From Phenylobacterium deserti (lineage in GTDB: Bacteria; Pseudomonadota; Alphaproteobacteria; Caulobacterales; Caulobacteraceae), in the NCBI GenBank assembly GCA_945859865.1, contig CAMAOY010000004.1:1-43526 (forward strand): a DNA stretch of 43,526 nt. The letters are read 5' to 3'. The position numbers and the translations under genes are program-made. This document shows positions 40,858 to 43,526 of the stretch, one piece after another. The notes beneath the pieces are model-generated. The model was not told the DNA's origin and ran no database searches. It was given only the letters and a program-made list of their open reading frames with translations. Numbering within the stretch: the stretch's first letter is position 1; every line of letters begins with the position of its first letter.

Positions 40858-43526
40858 GGGGCGGGACTAGCCTCGGAATCCGGCGCAGATGTGGCGGAGG
40901 GCGGTCCGAAGCCGCCGCCTCCGGGGGTCTCGATCTCTATGGCCTCCCCTGCCGCGACAGTCACCGAGAAACAGCCGCCAAGGGTCAGGATTGAGCCGTC
41001 TGCGCGGACCAGGCGTTGGGCGCCGGGCCGGGCGGGGCCGCCGCCGGCCAGGCCCTGGGGCGCGCACGTCCGGCGGGTGGACAGGAGGGCCGCCTCCAGG
41101 GGCGCCAGGAAACGGATCCGCCGGCGCACGCCGTCGCCACCTCGGAAGGTGCCTTTGCCCCCGGAACCCTGCAGGATTTCGAAGGTTTCCAACCGCACCG
41201 GGAATCGCCGCTCGAGGATCTCCGGGTCGGTCAGGCGCGAGTTGGTCATGTGGGTGTGAACGCCGCTGGCACCCGGTCCCCGGGCTGAGGCGCCGGCCCC
41301 GCCGCAGAGGGTCTCGTAGTACTGCCGGTCGGCGTCCCCGAAGGTCAGGTTGTTCATGCTGCCCTGGGCGTTGGCCATGACGCCGAGGGCGGCGTAGAGG
41401 GCGTCGACCACATGCTGGCTGGTCTCGACATTGCCCGCCACCACCGCCGCCGGCGGGGCAGGGGCCAGGAGGGATCCGGGCCGGGTGCGCACCCGCAGCG
41501 GCTTCAGGCAGCCCGCGTTGAGGGGAATGTCATCGTCCACCAGGGTGCGGAAGACGTAGAGGACGGCGGCGTCCACGATGGCCGAGGGCGCATTGAAATT
41601 CGTCGGCAACTGGTTGGAAGACCCGGTAAAATCGATCTCCGCGCCCTGCCGGTCTCCATCCAGGGTGATGCGCACAGCGATCTCGCCACCCCCGTCCATG
41701 GGAACCCTGGCCTCGCCGTCCGACAGCCGGTGCAGGGCCCGGCGTACGGCGCTGGCGGCATTGTCCTGGACGAAGTCCATGTAGCGGGCGACGACCTCGC
41801 CGCCCTGGTCCCGGATCATGCCCGCCAGGGTGTCGGCGCCAGCCTGGCAGGCGGCGAGCTGGGCCTTTAGGTCGGCAAGGTTACGGTCCGGCGCCCGGCA
41901 GGGCCAGGGACCCGCCAGCAGGGCCTCCCGGACCTCGGCCTCAAGAAAGACGCCAGCTCGCATGATCGGCAGGGCATCGAGCAGAACCCCCTCCTCTTCA
42001 AGGGTTTGGGAGAAGGGCGGCATGGAGCCGGGCTGGACGCCGCCGACGTCGGCGTGATGCCCGCGGGCAGCGACGAAGAGGTCCGGGGCCCCCTCCGCCT
42101 CTGGCCTGGTGAAGACCGGCATGACCACGGTGATGTCCGGCAGGTGTGTGCCACCCGCGTAGGGATTGTTGAGGGCGAAGGCCTCGCCCGGCTTCAGGAT
42201 TCCACGCCGTTCGCGCACGGCCAGGACGGAGGCACCCATGGAGCCCAGGTGCACGGGCATGTGTGGCGCATTGGCCACCAGCCCCCCGTCAGCGTCGAAG
42301 AGGGCACAGGAAAAGTCCAGTCTTTCCTTGATGTTGACCGAGTGCGCCGTGCGCTCCAGGGCCGCTCCCATGGCCTCGGCCACCCCCATGAAGCGGCGGT
42401 TGAAGAGCTCCAGGGTGACGGGATCGGGACGGTCCAGGCGCACCTCCCGGCGGGTGGGGCCGGCGATGCGGGTCAGGCGGATCAGGCCATCGGCCTCGCC
42501 CTGGGCCCGCCAGCCTGGCAGGACGGCGACCTGGGTGTCATCGCGCACGATGAGGGCCGGGCCGTCGATCCGGGTCAGGGTGGCGGCCTCCACCACGGGT
42601 GCGGAGAGGGCCTGCGACCGGCAGGTCATCTGCATAACGCCCTGTGAGGTCCCGGTGGGGGTGGAGGTGGGGGGCAGAGCGTCCCGGGTGGGTCCTGCCG
42701 GCAGGGGGGGCATCGTCGCCTCAACGGCCTCGACCTCGACCCGGGCAATGAAGACCGCCCGGTCGGGTTCGGTGAAGCCGAACAGCCGGCGGTGGGCGCC
42801 TTCGAAGGCCTCCCGCACATCGTCCTCGGGTCCCGGTGCCACGGACAGGACGGCGTCGGCGCCATCGTAGCTCAGGCCGAGGCGGACCTGGACCTCGCCG
42901 CCGAATATCCCCTGGGCGGCCAGGCCTGCGAGGGCCTCCGCGCCGAGGCGGGCGGCGAGGCCCGACGCGGCGGCCAGCCCCCCTGCGTCGAGGGCCCTCT
43001 CCAGCCCAGCCTGCAGAAGGACGGTGGGCCTAGCCTGACCCATCCCCCAGGCTGACAGGACGCTGCCCCGGCCCGGGCAGAGGATCTCGTCCATGCCCAG
43101 GGCCTCGGCCACATCGCAGGCCACCTGGCCCGCCGCGCCGCCGAACGCGACGAGGGCGTGGTCGCGGGGGTCGAAGCCGCGCTCGGTGGACATGTGCCGC
43201 ACGGCCTGGGCGGTTTGCTCAACGGCCACGGCCAGGAAGCCCTCGGCCGCCGCTTCGGGCCCAGCCAGGCCCATCCGCGACGCAAGGCCTGCAAGGGCCG
43301 ATCGCGCCGCCGCCGCATCCAGGGGGGCGTCGCCACACGGCCCGAAGACAGCGGGAAACCGCGCCGGGTCCAGCCGACCCAGCACCAGGTTGGCGTCGGT
43401 CACCGTGGCCGGTCCTCCGCGCCCGTACGCGGCTGGCCCGGGATCGGCGCCGGCGCTGGCCGGTCCCGCCCGCGCCCGGTCGCCGTCGAAGTGGAGGATG
43501 GAGCCGCCCCCGGCCGCCACCGTCTC
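40854..43526 (-). CDS. Fused HyuA-HyuB protein: 5-oxoprolinase/N-methylhydantoinase family (N-terminal part beyond the window)
   Basis: About 890 residues are present; the gene enters the window from the right, where the frame already reads ETVAAGGGSI, a HyuA motif, so the true start is outside. The visible part is the C-terminal third of HyuA (to about residue 330), then the full HyuB domain (LELFNRRFMGVAEAMGAALERTAHSVNIKERLDFSCALFD, HLGSMG, NNPYAGGTHLPDI, and a C-terminal GGGGFG). The fused form is seen in ATP-dependent 5-oxoprolinases of about 1200-1300 residues, which open 5-oxoproline to glutamate; hydantoinases may also be fused. The visible C-terminus ends near PSATSAPDSEASPAP. Its stop overlaps the next gene. 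Confidence 0.9.
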   Translation of the reverse strand, partial: ETVAAGGGSILHFDGDRARAGPASAGADPGPAAYGRGGPATVTDANLVLGRLDPARFPAVFGPCGDAPLDAAAARSALAGLASRMGLAGPEAAAEGFLAVAVEQTAQAVRHMSTERGFDPRDHALVAFGGAAGQVACDVAEALGMDEILCPGRGSVLSAWGMGQARPTVLLQAGLERALDAGGLAAASGLAARLGAEALAGLAAQGIFGGEVQVRLGLSYDGADAVLSVAPGPEDDVREAFEGAHRRLFGFTEPDRAVFIARVEVEAVEATMPPLPAGPTRDALPPTSTPTGTSQGVMQMTCRSQALSAPVVEAATLTRIDGPALIVRDDTQVAVLPGWRAQGEADGLIRLTRIAGPTRREVRLDRPDPVTLELFNRRFMGVAEAMGAALERTAHSVNIKERLDFSCALFDADGGLVANAPHMPVHLGSMGASVLAVRERRGILKPGEAFALNNPYAGGTHLPDITVVMPVFTRPEAEGAPDLFVAARGHHADVGGVQPGSMPPFSQTLEEEGVLLDALPIMRAGVFLEAEVREALLAGPWPCRAPDRNLADLKAQLAACQAGADTLAGMIRDQGGEVVARYMDFVQDNAASAVRRALHRLSDGEARVPMDGGGEIAVRITLDGDRQGAEIDFTGSSNQLPTNFNAPSAIVDAAVLYVFRTLVDDDIPLNAGCLKPLRVRTRPGSLLAPAPPAAVVAGNVETSQHVVDALYAALGVMANAQGSMNNLTFGDADRQYYETLCGGAGASARGPGASGVHTHMTNSRLTDPEILERRFPVRLETFEILQGSGGKGTFRGGDGVRRRIRFLAPLEAALLSTRRTCAPQGLAGGGPARPGAQRLVRADGSILTLGGCFSVTVAAGEAIEIETPGGGGFGPPSATSAPDSEASPAP

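Overview
The window is very GC-rich, densely packed bacterial chromosome from an alphaproteobacterium, most likely Caulobacteraceae (Caulobacter/Phenylobacterium type). The support is the gene content (ccmIEFH followed by a Do-like protease and glnE, a DUF2336 protein, a PdhS-like histidine kinase, a UPF0260 protein, lgt-midA-pgeF), frequent GTG/TTG starts, and cell-cycle-type motifs (GANTC, a CtrA-like box, Caulobacter-type DnaA boxes). I see no tRNA, rRNA, insertion sequence, prophage or CRISPR array. It reads as core genome. Family assignments come from motifs read by eye; no database search was run.

Layout. 1-6.3 kb, minus strand: rplY-pth-ychF (translation and ribosome-associated; ychF cut by the left edge), a lipoprotein of unknown function downstream of prs, and lgt-midA-pgeF, a three-gene chain joined by 4-base ATGA overlaps. 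6.4-8.1 kb, plus strand: a UbiK-like protein, a YbjN-like protein and proC. 8.2-10.9 kb, minus: a DUF2147 protein and an EnvZ/OmpR-type two-component pair. 10.9-11.8 kb, plus: a branched-chain aminotransferase. 11.8-17.8 kb, minus: DUF2336, an NMT1/SsuA-type ABC importer preceded by a 491-base non-coding stretch rich in hairpins, and the ABC-F ATPase Uup. 17.9-34.9 kb, plus: UPF0260, a DnaJ-like cochaperone, a PepSY-PhoP-PhoQ-like trio, ccmI-ccmE-ccmF-ccmH, a DegP-like protease with its own two-component pair, glnE, and an EF-hand / ECF sigma / putative anti-sigma / CnrX-like four-gene operon. 34.8-43.5 kb, mostly minus: a PdhS-like sensor kinase, pepN, an EthD-domain protein (plus), a DsbA-family oxidoreductase, a small secreted protein and a fused HyuA-HyuB protein cut by the right edge.

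How the genes fit together. Much of 19-35 kb concerns the envelope: sensing (PhoPQ-like, protease-linked pair, ECF/anti-sigma/CnrX), periplasmic protein quality control (DegP), and cytochrome c maturation. Tight ATGA, GTGA and TTGA overlaps indicate translational coupling within each operon. The most noteworthy items are the EF-hand/ECF/anti-sigma/CnrX-like operon, whose sensor lacks most of the histidines that bind metal in CnrX, and the structured leader of the ABC importer, which contains two hairpins that would carry GCAA tetraloops in the importer's transcript. Also notable are a DnaA-box/GANTC cluster around lgt-ubiK-ybjN and the coupling of glnE to an envelope two-component system.
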